From positions 1-64,000 of the forward strand of contig JAEPOJ010000011.1 of NCBI GenBank assembly GCA_017642965.1: a stretch of DNA of 64,000 nt, written 5' to 3'. Position numbers and translations under genes: made by a program. Below are positions 35,832-44,390 of this stretch, piece after piece; position 1 is the stretch's first letter; each line of letters begins with the position of its first letter. Under the pieces are notes generated by a model that ran no database searches, had not been told where the DNA came from, and saw nothing but the letters and a program-made list of their open reading frames with translations. The DNA comes from Phycisphaerales bacterium (GTDB lineage: Bacteria > Planctomycetota > Phycisphaerae > Phycisphaerales > UBA1924).

Positions 35832-36920
35832 ATGCCACACAAGAGTTCCATGCCAATCCTCGCCGCGCTCTTGCTGGCTTCCGTTGCACAGGCCCAGATC
35901 GGTGGCCCGCCGATCGATGCGCCGGTCCCCGAGACCACGCCGGAGGTCATCGAGGATTGGGTTGAGCAGCTTGGAAACGAAGATTGGCTGATGCGCGACC
36001 TTGCGACGCTGGAGCTCTCGGAGCTCGACCCGGGCATCTCGCTGGAGACACTCGAGGGATTTATGCGTCATGAGGACCTCTCCCCTGAGCAGCGCGCCCG
36101 TTTGCGCCTCGCCTGCCTCCGTCGGTTCGCGCTGCGCCCCAAAGGCGCCCTCGGTGTTTCGTTCGGCACGATCCGTGTGGGCGCGATCGAGGTGCAGCCC
36201 ATTCCACCAAGCGAAGAGTTCCCGGCCACCTTGATGCTCAAGGAGAACGATCAGATCGCCATGGTCGGCGATCAGGTCATCGACGGCTCGTTCTCATTGC
36301 GGATCGAGATCCTCTCGCGTGACCCGGGCTCGATCCTCCCCGTCACACTCATCCGCAACGAGCGCGTCCTGCGGCTGGATCTCCCGCTCGGTTCGTTCTC
36401 CGACCTCACTGGCGCGGTGCGGATGGACTCGCAGCTGCTGACCAGCGCGCTCGAACGACGCTGGGAGCGGTTGGGCATCGAGCACGGACCAGACGGCTCG
36501 ATCGGCAGCGGCATTAGCACCGAAGACTGGGAGCGAGCGGCCTTCCCCGAGGGTGAGACGCCCGATCCACGCGAACCGGAACTCATCGCACCGCGTGGCT
36601 ACGTGCTGGGCCCGGGCATGAACACCACGCCCGGCTCGGGGCGATGGGGGCAGGCGATCATCGATGTCTGGTCGGATCCGGACGCCCTGAACCGGGACCT
36701 GGTGCAGCGCGAGTCGCTGCTCGCGGGCGAGCGCGCCCAGCCCATGATTGCGCTGCGGATGCTGCTGGAGCGCGAGCGTGACCAGCTCCGCCAGGACCTT
36801 GGGCAGGCGGAGGAAGCGCAACAATCGATGCTCGAAGAACAGCTCGCCCAGGTCTCGATGCAGCTGGACGCGATCACGCAGAAGATCGATGCAGCTCGCC
36901 CATCAGGGAACACGCCCTGA
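35832..36920 (+). CDS. Secreted protein with PDZ-like domain
   Basis: Unnamed exported protein. A signal peptide (MPILAALLLASVAQA) follows ATG 35832; the ATG at 35850 is also possible. Residues 45-95 form helical repeat-like sequence (WVEQLGNEDWLMRDLATLEL). Residues of about 110-190 resemble a PDZ fold: GALGVSFGTIRVG, VQPIPPSEEFPATLMLKEND and QIAMVGDQVIDGSFSLRIEI, then an LPVTLIRNERVLRLDLPL strand pair. The C-terminal 60 residues are a charged coiled coil. There is no protease domain, so it is more likely an adaptor or scaffold. Its gene follows the PKS operon by 38 bases but looks functionally separate. Confidence 0.6.
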   Translation: MPHKSSMPILAALLLASVAQAQIGGPPIDAPVPETTPEVIEDWVEQLGNEDWLMRDLATLELSELDPGISLETLEGFMRHEDLSPEQRARLRLACLRRFALRPKGALGVSFGTIRVGAIEVQPIPPSEEFPATLMLKENDQIAMVGDQVIDGSFSLRIEILSRDPGSILPVTLIRNERVLRLDLPLGSFSDLTGAVRMDSQLLTSALERRWERLGIEHGPDGSIGSGISTEDWERAAFPEGETPDPREPELIAPRGYVLGPGMNTTPGSGRWGQAIIDVWSDPDALNRDLVQRESLLAGERAQPMIALRMLLERERDQLRQDLGQAEEAQQSMLEEQLAQVSMQLDAITQKIDAARPSGNTP

Positions 36921-36925
36921 ACGAA

Positions 36926-37471
36926 TCAGGATCGCTGGGCTTCCCTGAGTGATTCGAGCAGGTCGGCAACCGCGGCCCGCGCTGTGACGAAGACCTCACG
37001 ATCGGTATCGCCCTCGGTCAGGTTCAACGCACGCTGGCAGCGGGCGATGCACTTGCGGCGCAGCCCCGGGCGCGGCAGGTCCAGCCCGTTGTCATACACG
37101 TCCGCGAGCTTCACAATCCGCGCCTGCCACGGTCCCGCGGCGAGGCGCCTGTCATAATCGATCTCCCGCTGCTCCTCGATCAGCAGCATGTTCTTGGTCA
37201 TGCACGCGACACAGTCCGCGACCTTACGCCCGAACCGCTTGTGGATGTCGTCGAAGTCGGTCCGGGTGTCCTCGATCGTGTCGTGGAGCAGCGCCGTCGC
37301 GATCGCGATCTCGTCATCGCACCCGAAGATATCTCGCAGCACCATCGCGACCCGGAACGGGTGCGCAACGAACGGTGTCTTCTTGTCCTTGCGGTACTGG
37401 TGGTTATGGACGCGGGCGGCGTAGGAGGCGGCGGTCTGCCAGAGGCGTGGTTCAACTTCAGTCATGGTCAT
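36926..37471 (-). CDS. HD-domain hydrolase, RelA/SpoT-hydrolase-like
   Basis: Stand-alone metal-dependent HD hydrolase similar to the ppGpp hydrolase half of SpoT and to small alarmone hydrolases such as MESH1. Motifs are HNHQYRKDKKTPFVAHPFRV (first His), IAIATALLHDTIEDTRTDFD (HD and ED) and ARIVKLADVYDN. The last has Asp-Val-Tyr-Asp-Asn where SpoT proteins have ADRLHN. At 181 residues it consists of the domain alone, with no synthetase or ACT part. Two in-frame ATGs (37471 and 37465) lack a clear ribosome site, so the start is open. It may hydrolyse (p)ppGpp or a related nucleotide. Confidence 0.83.
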   Translation of the reverse strand: MTMTEVEPRLWQTAASYAARVHNHQYRKDKKTPFVAHPFRVAMVLRDIFGCDDEIAIATALLHDTIEDTRTDFDDIHKRFGRKVADCVACMTKNMLLIEEQREIDYDRRLAAGPWQARIVKLADVYDNGLDLPRPGLRRKCIARCQRALNLTEGDTDREVFVTARAAVADLLESLREAQRS

Positions 37472-37503
37472 GTATCAGCATACAGAGAAACAAGCATACA
37501 AAC

Positions 37504-37530
37504 AACGCACTCGCCGGGGGCAAGTGCGTT
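37504..37530 (-). terminator. Terminator-like hairpin after the GH35-type gene
   Basis: An 8-bp stem (AACGCACT / AGTGCGTT) is extended by three inner G-C pairs after one mismatch. It lies 26 bases past the glycosidase stop on the minus strand. The following minus-strand sequence is GTTTGTATG, a poor T-run, so termination may be partial. Confidence 0.45.
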
Positions 37531-37555
37531 CGCTTGTGTAAAAGTTCTGACCAGA

Positions 37556-40315
37556 TCAGCGTCGTGAGGAAACGACCTTGACCTTGCTCGGGGCACAGCC
37601 GTGCTCATCGAAAATCAGCAGTTCGTTGGCACCTTCCGTGTTGAGCCAGGCGCTGGGTATGGTGAGCGGCAACGCCGGATCCACGTCCTTGCCCTTCTGG
37701 TCCGCAACAAAGTACCGCCCGAGCGCATGACCGTTCAGGTACACCTGCCCCTTGCTCAGCCCAGAGCAATCGAGGTCGAGCGAGACGCGCGTGTCGGGCG
37801 ACTCGAACGAGGTCTTCCACCACGTCGGTAGATCGGTGTTCTTCATCTTGGACTTGGCTACCGCGTCGAAGTCGATCTCCGCGGGCGGCTCCCACTTCGC
37901 GAAAGACCAGGCGCACTTGTCCGTGATTGGGTTCGACCCTTCCAGAATCTCGCCTTCGGTATCGATCAGCTTGTGCATCTTCTCAACAAACTTCTCGTCC
38001 TGCTCGGTCAGCGCGTTGTCCTCGAAAGCGATCTGCACAACGTTGTTGCCGCGCTTCGTTGCCTCGTCATCGAGCACAACCGTGGTCGGGCGGTTCGCCG
38101 AGACGAGCGTGTAGGGCTCGTCGTTGAGCACGATGATGGCGCGTGCGGGCAGCGCGGGGAGTTCCATAAAGATTGATGACTTCTTCAGGTGCTTGAAGCT
38201 CCAGGTGAGGCGGTGCGGCAGCGTGGTATCGCCGGGACGCACGCCGAAGATCGGCGAGCGGAAGGAGAGCAGCTCGATCGGGTCGCACTGCTCGATGGTG
38301 CACTTGCCCGTCTTGAACGCGTTGCGTTCGATCACGTGACCGTACACGCCCTTGCGCTGGGTCAGGTCCGATCCAGCGTGCGCACGCCCCATGTTGTCCG
38401 AGAGCAATACCAGCTGCTGGTTGCCCTTCTTCGTCGCGAGCGTGATCTCCCGCTCGGCGCCGGGGCCGCTACCGAGCACGCCCTGATGCTCAGCGTCAAG
38501 GTACGCGCTCACGCGGTCGCTCATCTCGGGGGCAGTGACCTTGAGTTTCTTGGTTGAGCTGTTCTTCAGCTCAACCCGGTACCAGCCATAGCCGTAGGGT
38601 GTGCCGAGCTCCGAGAGATCGGCGGGGCCGGGAATCTGGGCGTAGCGAGGTGATGTTCCGGAGATATGCTCCTCGGGGATCGCGCTCTCCCAGTTGCCGA
38701 GCGTGACCTTGGGCAGCTTGGCCCCGGCGTATCCCTCAGGCGTCTTGGTGGAATGCGTCTTCGACACGCCCTTCTCGTCGATGTGCGTGTGCGTCTTGCC
38801 GTTCGGCGAGGGCAGCGGCTCGCCGTCGCTGGTCATGCCGCCAACCCCAACATAGATGTGGCCGTTGTGGATGTACGTCTCGTCGGCCATCTCATCGCAC
38901 ATGACGACGATGGTCATGCCCTCGTGCTCGACAACGAGCGGCTTGCGCCCCTTGGGCACCTCGACCTCCAGCGGCGTGCCGTTGATGGAAACCTCGCCGG
39001 TCGCGTTTGCCGGACCGAAGAGCAGCAGCGCGTTGTCTGTGTGCGCCAACGCATTGAGCGACGTGTAGTCCAGCGTGTGCGACGATGACAGGTGCACATC
39101 GAGCACGCACCAATGCACACGCTGGTGACCAAGGCGCACGGGCAGCGATGCGCCGTCGCTGAGCAGCAGGTTCAAGGTTCCTGGCTTGCTCTTGGCGGGG
39201 GAGAAGATGAACACGATCGAGCCCTGCGTACCGCGCATGTGCGTGACCGCGTGCCCGTTGATCGAAGATTCATCGCTCGCCGGATCGATCACGATCGGCG
39301 GCTGCTCATGCTCGGTGTGCGCAAGCACACGCGAGAAGCTGCTCGCGAACATGTTCAGGCGCCGCACGGGCAGCCCGTTCTCTGTCAGACGGCCGTGCTC
39401 GTCGACCAGGGCGCAGGCCTCACTCAGCGGTGTGAATGGCGAGAACGCGCCGCCGACGTCAGAGCCGGCCAGGAAGCCAGGCGTCACGCCGGCACAGAAG
39501 TTGCCAAGGTTGTACTGACCGCCGGCGCACATGATCTCGGCGAGCTGGCGCTGCAGCGTGAGCCCGTCCGTGCACTCGGGCGCGGGCTGACCGAAGATCG
39601 GGCGTGCACGCGGGCCATAGTCGATGACGATCTGCGGCTGATCCGGGCAGACGGCCTTGAGCTGGCGCATGATGCCGAACATATCGCCCTCGCCGGACCA
39701 CGCGTCGATGTCGCCCTCAACGCCTTCCCAGAGGTTGTTCGCGTTGATCTTGGGGACGGTGAAGCCCGCTTCGCGCAGGTAGCGACCCAGCTCACCGAGG
39801 TAGCCCTTGGCCGCGTCGGCGTCGCCGCAGAACCACTTGTTCTCGTTCTGGATCATGATGATCGGCGCGCCCTTGGTGGTCGACGCCTGCAGATCCTTGA
39901 GCTGCTTGGCCAGCGCGTTGAAGTACTTGCCGACCGCTTCGAGGAACGGCTGGTTGGGCTTGCGGAGCTCGAGCTCGGGCATGTTGAGCAACCACGCGGG
40001 CAGACCGCCCAGGTCCCAACCTTCGCCGATGTACGGGCCGACACGCAGGACGCAGTAGAGCCCCGCCTCGTGGATCAGTTCGACGAAACGGCGGATGTCG
40101 TTGTTGTCTTTGAAGTCGTAGCTGCCGGGGCGGGTCTCGATCTGACTCCAGAAGATCGGGACCTCGATGCAGTTGAGCCCGGCGTGCTTGGCCGCACGGA
40201 TGCGATCGGCCCATTCGCTGGGGGCGATGCGCTGGAAATGGATCGAACCGGAGACGATCCAGACGCGCTTGCCGTCGATCATGAGGGTGCGACTATCGAA
40301 GCTGACTGATGCCAT
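37556..40315 (-). CDS. GH35-type glycoside hydrolase (beta-galactosidase family), divergent active site
   Basis: A 919-residue protein that starts at ATG 40315 without a signal peptide. The TIM barrel begins with VWIVSGSIHFQRIAPSEWAD, then GLNCIEVPIFWSQIETRPGS and LRVGPYIGEGWDLGGLPAWL. These match the GH35 order, though the family's usual GPYICAEWDFGG is altered. Glu158 in IQNENKW fits the acid/base. The nucleophile, expected about 75-80 residues on, is Asp232 in IVIDYGP instead of Glu. C-terminal jelly-roll domains include GQVYLNGHALGRYF and IPSAWLNTEGANELLIFDEH, as in GH35 enzymes. Substrate is probably a beta-galactoside-containing glycan; activity is uncertain. Confidence 0.82.
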   Translation of the reverse strand: MASVSFDSRTLMIDGKRVWIVSGSIHFQRIAPSEWADRIRAAKHAGLNCIEVPIFWSQIETRPGSYDFKDNNDIRRFVELIHEAGLYCVLRVGPYIGEGWDLGGLPAWLLNMPELELRKPNQPFLEAVGKYFNALAKQLKDLQASTTKGAPIIMIQNENKWFCGDADAAKGYLGELGRYLREAGFTVPKINANNLWEGVEGDIDAWSGEGDMFGIMRQLKAVCPDQPQIVIDYGPRARPIFGQPAPECTDGLTLQRQLAEIMCAGGQYNLGNFCAGVTPGFLAGSDVGGAFSPFTPLSEACALVDEHGRLTENGLPVRRLNMFASSFSRVLAHTEHEQPPIVIDPASDESSINGHAVTHMRGTQGSIVFIFSPAKSKPGTLNLLLSDGASLPVRLGHQRVHWCVLDVHLSSSHTLDYTSLNALAHTDNALLLFGPANATGEVSINGTPLEVEVPKGRKPLVVEHEGMTIVVMCDEMADETYIHNGHIYVGVGGMTSDGEPLPSPNGKTHTHIDEKGVSKTHSTKTPEGYAGAKLPKVTLGNWESAIPEEHISGTSPRYAQIPGPADLSELGTPYGYGWYRVELKNSSTKKLKVTAPEMSDRVSAYLDAEHQGVLGSGPGAEREITLATKKGNQQLVLLSDNMGRAHAGSDLTQRKGVYGHVIERNAFKTGKCTIEQCDPIELLSFRSPIFGVRPGDTTLPHRLTWSFKHLKKSSIFMELPALPARAIIVLNDEPYTLVSANRPTTVVLDDEATKRGNNVVQIAFEDNALTEQDEKFVEKMHKLIDTEGEILEGSNPITDKCAWSFAKWEPPAEIDFDAVAKSKMKNTDLPTWWKTSFESPDTRVSLDLDCSGLSKGQVYLNGHALGRYFVADQKGKDVDPALPLTIPSAWLNTEGANELLIFDEHGCAPSKVKVVSSRR

Positions 40316-40679
40316 GAAGTACCCCTGTGACAACGCTTTACAGCGGAATCGAGTGTGTGCCTGCGGATCGCGTTTATCCCAGGCGAGCCGAGGGTCAAAG
40401 CCGACCGTCGGCGTGGGCCTAGACCCTATGAGCATGTCGAAAAAAGGCAAATTTCGGACGGGTTCACCCACGTCGCGACAGGGTGATCCCTATGCGAATT
40501 CTTTGCGAACAAAGCTTCCTAAAACCAATGATTACATGGCCTTACGACGCTTTCTCAACATCGCGGTCCGCACGCTCACAATTCGCGCACGAGACGCCTG
40601 AGAACTTTGAAAATTCTTCAGCGCGTACAGGCATCGAACACAAGTGTTCGGTTTTTACAAGGGTTCGGCCAACGACCGA
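40316..40679. other. Intergenic region between the GH35-type and GNAT genes
   Basis: A 364-base, AT-richer stretch. Its left end should contain the minus-strand promoter of the glycosidase gene. On the plus strand a 55-codon basic ORF (ATG 40434, stop 40601) precedes a terminator-like hairpin by 33 bases. Third-position GC of that ORF is only about half, unlike neighbouring genes, and there is no ribosome site, so I do not call it a gene. Confidence 0.35.
40635..40657 (+). terminator. Orphan terminator-like hairpin on the plus strand
   Basis: A perfect 7-bp stem CGAACAC / GTGTTCG with a 2-base spacer (loop includes AA and the closing pair) is followed by GTTTTTA. No annotated plus-strand gene reads into it, and the minus-strand side has no T-run. 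It may end an unrecognised small transcript. Confidence 0.4.
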
Positions 40680-41339
40680 TCAGCGTGACCAGCACTCGAA
40701 CTCATCGTGGTGGATCAGGGCCTTGTTGACCTCGAGCAGGTCGCGGCAGCCGTTCGCCTGGAAGCCGCATTTTTCAGCGACCCGCACCGAGGCCGGATTG
40801 TCGCGGCAGATGTGGGCCCGCACCAGGTGCATCCCCAGCCCCAGCGGGTGATCCGCGAGGGCGTAGTCGATCATGCCCTGCACACCCTCGGAGGCGAATC
40901 CCTGGCCGGCGAACCGACAATCGATCCACCAGTTGGCCTCACAGGACCACTCAAGCCCGCGCTGGATTTTGATAAGGTTGAACATCCCCAGGAACTGCCC
41001 GGCGTGTTCCCCGCGGTCGATATATGCCGCCCGTCGCCACGCGGTACCCTCGATATCCTGCACCCGTGCCCGCGTCATGGTGCGATGAAAGAAGTGATCA
41101 TCGCGCTCCCCTTCGTGGTTCATGGGGATCCACCGCCGCAATGCTTCGCGTGAGCGGCTGATGGCGTCGACAAACGCATGCTCATCACGCGGCGTCAGGA
41201 GACGGTACACAAGCCGCTGCGTGGTGTGTTCCGCCTTGGGCAGCACTTCCACGATGCGCCGATCGACCACACGCCTGCCAGCAATGATGCAGCTGGTATG
41301 CGGGCTCGTCGGAACAGCGTGTACAGCGGTCGAGTTCAT
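40680..41339 (-). CDS. GNAT family N-acetyltransferase (RimJ/RimL-like)
   Basis: Predicted acetyl-CoA-dependent acetyltransferase. The start ATG 41339 gives MNSTAVHAVP and 219 residues. RLVYRLLTPRDEHAFVDAIS and SREALRRWIPMNHE are the usual RimJ/RimL-type N-terminal elements. The acetyl-CoA pyrophosphate loop region is WIDCRFAGQGFASEGVQGMI, which keeps the Gly-x-Gly-x-Ala pattern. VRAHICRDNPASVRVAEKCG and FQANGCRD end the fold. Relatives acetylate ribosomal protein N-termini or small amines; the substrate here is unknown. It is monocistronic, with AT-rich DNA on both sides. Confidence 0.88.
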   Translation of the reverse strand: MNSTAVHAVPTSPHTSCIIAGRRVVDRRIVEVLPKAEHTTQRLVYRLLTPRDEHAFVDAISRSREALRRWIPMNHEGERDDHFFHRTMTRARVQDIEGTAWRRAAYIDRGEHAGQFLGMFNLIKIQRGLEWSCEANWWIDCRFAGQGFASEGVQGMIDYALADHPLGLGMHLVRAHICRDNPASVRVAEKCGFQANGCRDLLEVNKALIHHDEFECWSR

Positions 41340-41452
41340 GTATTCGGACTCCAAACGGATGTGTCCGTTAGATCGACGGTTCCGATAGCTGACTAAAGAG
41401 AAAGCACGTCCGGATATCTGGAATTCTGCTGAGACCGATAATCTGCCCATCT

Positions 41453-41983
41453 TCAGCGGCAGAAACGGGCCCACATACGCACGGCTTCACGCCGAGAGAT
41501 CCGCTGACCACACTCGGCACAGGGCTGCTTATCGCTCGTGCGGAACTGAAGCGAATAGCCGCAGCGCGGGCAGAGGTGGCAGCGGTGAGCAATGGCGTGT
41601 TTACGTTCCGATCTCAATCCCATGATGAATCTCGACATACTCAGCACGAGCAGTATCACGCCGACCTGCGAAGCGATAAGTGCACCCCGCAACCAATATC
41701 CCATGAGGTCCCAAGGGGAAGGAAGCCTGAAGTATGCGCAAAGATTTGAGAATGGAACGCCCTGAAGATCGAGTTGCATGACTGTGATCAAGACGAATAC
41801 GCCGAGCGCCGGAATCAAATGGCATACGGAAACCACAAACCACAACCAGTGTTGGAATTGCCGATACCACCCAAAGCGTTTGGCATTGATCTTCGGTTTT
41901 AGACCGGGTATCGCGCTTCCATCCGACTTCGCTCGTCGTGCCCATCGCTTGGGCTTACGGAGTTGGAACTTGTACCAGCGCAT
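41453..41983 (-). CDS. Small membrane protein with C-terminal zinc ribbon
   Basis: Unrecognised 176-residue protein. After a basic N-terminus, two hydrophobic segments (WLWFVVSVCHLIPALGVFVL and MGYWLRGALIASQVGVILLV) should span the membrane. The cytoplasmic tail has a four-Cys zinc-ribbon motif: CPRCGYSLQ and CAECGQRISRREA, with an extra CHLC just before it. Planctomycetes encode many small membrane proteins ending in CPxCGY...CxECG ribbons of unknown function, and this resembles them. A REPIN-like repeat begins 16 bases upstream of its start. Codon use is less GC-rich than in most neighbours. Confidence 0.6.
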   Translation of the reverse strand: MRWYKFQLRKPKRWARRAKSDGSAIPGLKPKINAKRFGWYRQFQHWLWFVVSVCHLIPALGVFVLITVMQLDLQGVPFSNLCAYFRLPSPWDLMGYWLRGALIASQVGVILLVLSMSRFIMGLRSERKHAIAHRCHLCPRCGYSLQFRTSDKQPCAECGQRISRREAVRMWARFCR

Positions 41984-41998
41984 CGAGCATTCGTAGAT

Positions 41999-42091
41999 GG
42001 GTGGCCCGATGGAACCCGCAGGGTTCCTTCGGGTATCGACGACTATGAATTACGGGATCCCGAAGGAGACTTCGTCTCCATCGGGCCACCC
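41999..42091. repeat. REPIN-like cloverleaf repeat, type A
   Basis: Two inverted REP-like units with a 25-base spacer. Perfect 15-base outer arms are 41999-42013 and 42077-42091 (GGGTGGCCCGATGGA and its complement). The left unit contains hairpin GGAACCC-GCA-GGGTTCC (42011-42027) and the right GGAGAC-TTC-GTCTCC (42065-42079). TTCGGG (42028-42033) pairs with CCCGAA (42059-42064). The two hairpins differ in their inner stem bases, yet both stay paired, a sign of selection for structure. It lies between the histidine kinase stop and the zinc-ribbon gene. Confidence 0.85.
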
Positions 42092-42159
42092 AGCCGAAAA
42101 GTCGTACGACCGATAATCCGATGCATTGGACGTATCATGAGCATTGAGGATAGCGAAGA

Positions 42160-44361
42160 TTATGCAACGGCTATCACCTGATTCGAGGGCTTCACCTCAG
42201 GCGCGTGTGCCCGGGGGAGCGTGATCGAAAACTTTGCCCCGCCGAGTTCTGACTCTTCCACCCATGCTCGCCCGGAATGTATCTGCGCAACCTTGTTCAC
42301 GATATTGAGACCGATCCCGGTCCCATCCGCTTGCGCATCCCCGAGACGCTGGAAGAGCTCGAACACCTTCTCACGAAACCTGGGCTCGATGCCCGGCCCG
42401 TTATCCTCGACACTGAGTTGCACCATATCGCCAACTCGCGTCGTGGATATGTGAATCTTTAGTTCTTGGCCATCGACTCGTGCGTACTTCATCGCGTTCC
42501 CGATGAGGTTCTGCAGCACACTCAACACAAGCTCCTGATTGGCGTGCACAGGCAATGGGTTCCCCTTGACCTGAACACTCGCGCCCGCTGAGTCTATTTG
42601 ATACTCAGCGCTACTCACTGCTTGATCGACGATCTCCGATAGATCTATATCTCGATGCTTGTCTTGGTGCCGGCTCACTTTGTACAACGTGAGGATCGAT
42701 TCGATCATCTTCGACATCTGATTCACGGCTCGATTGATCGGCTCGATCAGGACGCCGAGCTTGTGATCAACTTTCATGTCTTGGAGATGATCTTCGAGCA
42801 TCTTCATGTACCCATTGATGCAGAGTAATGGGGATTTCAGATCATGGGACATGCTGTAGGTAAACTGCTCGAGTTCACTGTTCAGCGCCGTGAGTTCGGC
42901 ATTGCTTGCCTCGAGTTCCTTTGCATGGATCTTGAGCATCGCGGCCTGCTGTGCCTTAGTTCGAGCGATCGCGAGCTGACTCGCTTGATGCACCATCACC
43001 CAGACGATCCCAGAGAGGAAAAGCCCGCCAATCAGGACCGCGTTTGGCCATGGGCTTCTCGCGTTGATGAAAAAGCTCGAGCGTGGGATAAATGAAAGTT
43101 GAACATCATCGCCATGATCTCCGATGTTCAGAAAAAACGAACTCGTCATGCTCTCGTCGAGAGTGTACACCGAATCTGTGGCGTAATAGATCGTGTTATC
43201 ACTCAGCACACGGATCTTGAAGTCCTGCAGGTATGAGGAACCAAGCTCCTCAATTAATCGACGCATGCTCGAGACCGCGATCAAACTGCTGTGTGAATCT
43301 GAATCCAGCCCAAAGTTAATCTGTTGAACGATCAGCGCGTCGTCATTGGTGCTGACGAGCGAAATGGTCGTTGACCCGTGTAATGTCGGCCTAGTGATCA
43401 GGGACATATTCTCACTGTGCTCAGGCTCGTCCCACTTCACTCCGTCTGCGCCTGATCGTAGATGCATCGAAACAAGCGCGGGGAGATCAACGATGTACCC
43501 TCGCGCGTCAACTCGCCAGGCAACAGATGGCATCTGTGGATTGTTCTGCCAACGCTTTACCATCCGCTCATATGCTTGGCCATTCGTTGATAGCGCATGA
43601 TTCATTGATTCCCCGAGAAGGGCATTCTTCTCGGCAATGATCTGTTGAACATTCTGCTTGTGCCACGCACGCATCGCGGTGGAAATAGTCAACGTCATGA
43701 TCACCATCGCCAGAACGGGTTGGACGGGATGGAACGCGGAGTACCACTCGCGACTGACCGTGCGTTCACAACCGAGGTACGAGTACGCGAGCCAGCCACA
43801 GAGCAGGTACGCGATCGCGGTATGAACCGCCATACCCGAGAGGTATGAACTCCAACCCGCAAGGAATTCCGTCCCAACAAGGTATCCCCAGAGCGATGCG
43901 AGCGACATACCCACAACGCATGTCGTGATCAGACCACACCACCAAACCGCTCGCGGGTGTCGTGAAAGAGAAACGAAACCAAACAACGACAGAAGAAGGA
44001 AACACAACGTGGTATTCGCACCAGGCCGGCCCGGGTACGCGTCCGCATGGAGCAAAAACGGATCGACAAACAGTTTGTCAATCCCGATGTCGATATCGGA
44101 GAGATACTGAAGTAGTGTCAGCCCATAAAATAAGCCCAACATGACAGCGAAGATGACGGCAATCTGATTCTTCTTTGTCCGCAAGCAATGCAGCATGCAG
44201 GCGCACATCAGGAAGCCCAGAGCCGTGTTGAACTGCATCGGGTGGAAGCTCGGATGCAACTGAACAACAAGCTGAGACTGGACGAACCACCCAAGCATCA
44301 CCAGAATACTAATGAGCGCAACGAAGAGTTCTGTTGCTCGCTGAAAGTGAACGACCCGCAT
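42160..44361 (-). CDS. Membrane sensor histidine kinase
   Basis: Sensor half of a phosphorelay. The N-terminal 235 residues hold about seven hydrophobic helices (for example ELFVALISILVMLGWFVQSQ), like a MASE-type membrane sensor. An extracytoplasmic region of about 220 residues follows, then a further helix (AVLIGGLFLSGIVWVMVHQA) and a coiled coil. The kinase core has the H box FTYSMSHDLKSPLLCINGYM with His506, the N box LQNLIGNAMKYA, the G1 box VEDNGPGIEP and the G2 box GTGIGLNIVNK. These are all intact, so it should be active. The response regulator gene lies 29 bases upstream on the same strand, and the pair is probably cotranscribed. The signal is unknown. Confidence 0.93.
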   Translation of the reverse strand: MRVVHFQRATELFVALISILVMLGWFVQSQLVVQLHPSFHPMQFNTALGFLMCACMLHCLRTKKNQIAVIFAVMLGLFYGLTLLQYLSDIDIGIDKLFVDPFLLHADAYPGRPGANTTLCFLLLSLFGFVSLSRHPRAVWWCGLITTCVVGMSLASLWGYLVGTEFLAGWSSYLSGMAVHTAIAYLLCGWLAYSYLGCERTVSREWYSAFHPVQPVLAMVIMTLTISTAMRAWHKQNVQQIIAEKNALLGESMNHALSTNGQAYERMVKRWQNNPQMPSVAWRVDARGYIVDLPALVSMHLRSGADGVKWDEPEHSENMSLITRPTLHGSTTISLVSTNDDALIVQQINFGLDSDSHSSLIAVSSMRRLIEELGSSYLQDFKIRVLSDNTIYYATDSVYTLDESMTSSFFLNIGDHGDDVQLSFIPRSSFFINARSPWPNAVLIGGLFLSGIVWVMVHQASQLAIARTKAQQAAMLKIHAKELEASNAELTALNSELEQFTYSMSHDLKSPLLCINGYMKMLEDHLQDMKVDHKLGVLIEPINRAVNQMSKMIESILTLYKVSRHQDKHRDIDLSEIVDQAVSSAEYQIDSAGASVQVKGNPLPVHANQELVLSVLQNLIGNAMKYARVDGQELKIHISTTRVGDMVQLSVEDNGPGIEPRFREKVFELFQRLGDAQADGTGIGLNIVNKVAQIHSGRAWVEESELGGAKFSITLPRAHAPEVKPSNQVIAVA

Positions 44362-44390
44362 GTCATCCCCTAAGCCTGATCACACCTATA

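Noticed and set aside
39092-40309. A 405-codon plus-strand frame opposite the GH35-type gene.
   Set aside because: Shadow frame of the glycosidase, with no motif; the minus-strand product matches GH35 along its length.
41963-42181. A 72-codon plus-strand ORF across the type A repeat.
   Set aside because: It is only a translation of the palindromic repeat and its edges. The repeated DNA structure explains the sequence better than a peptide.
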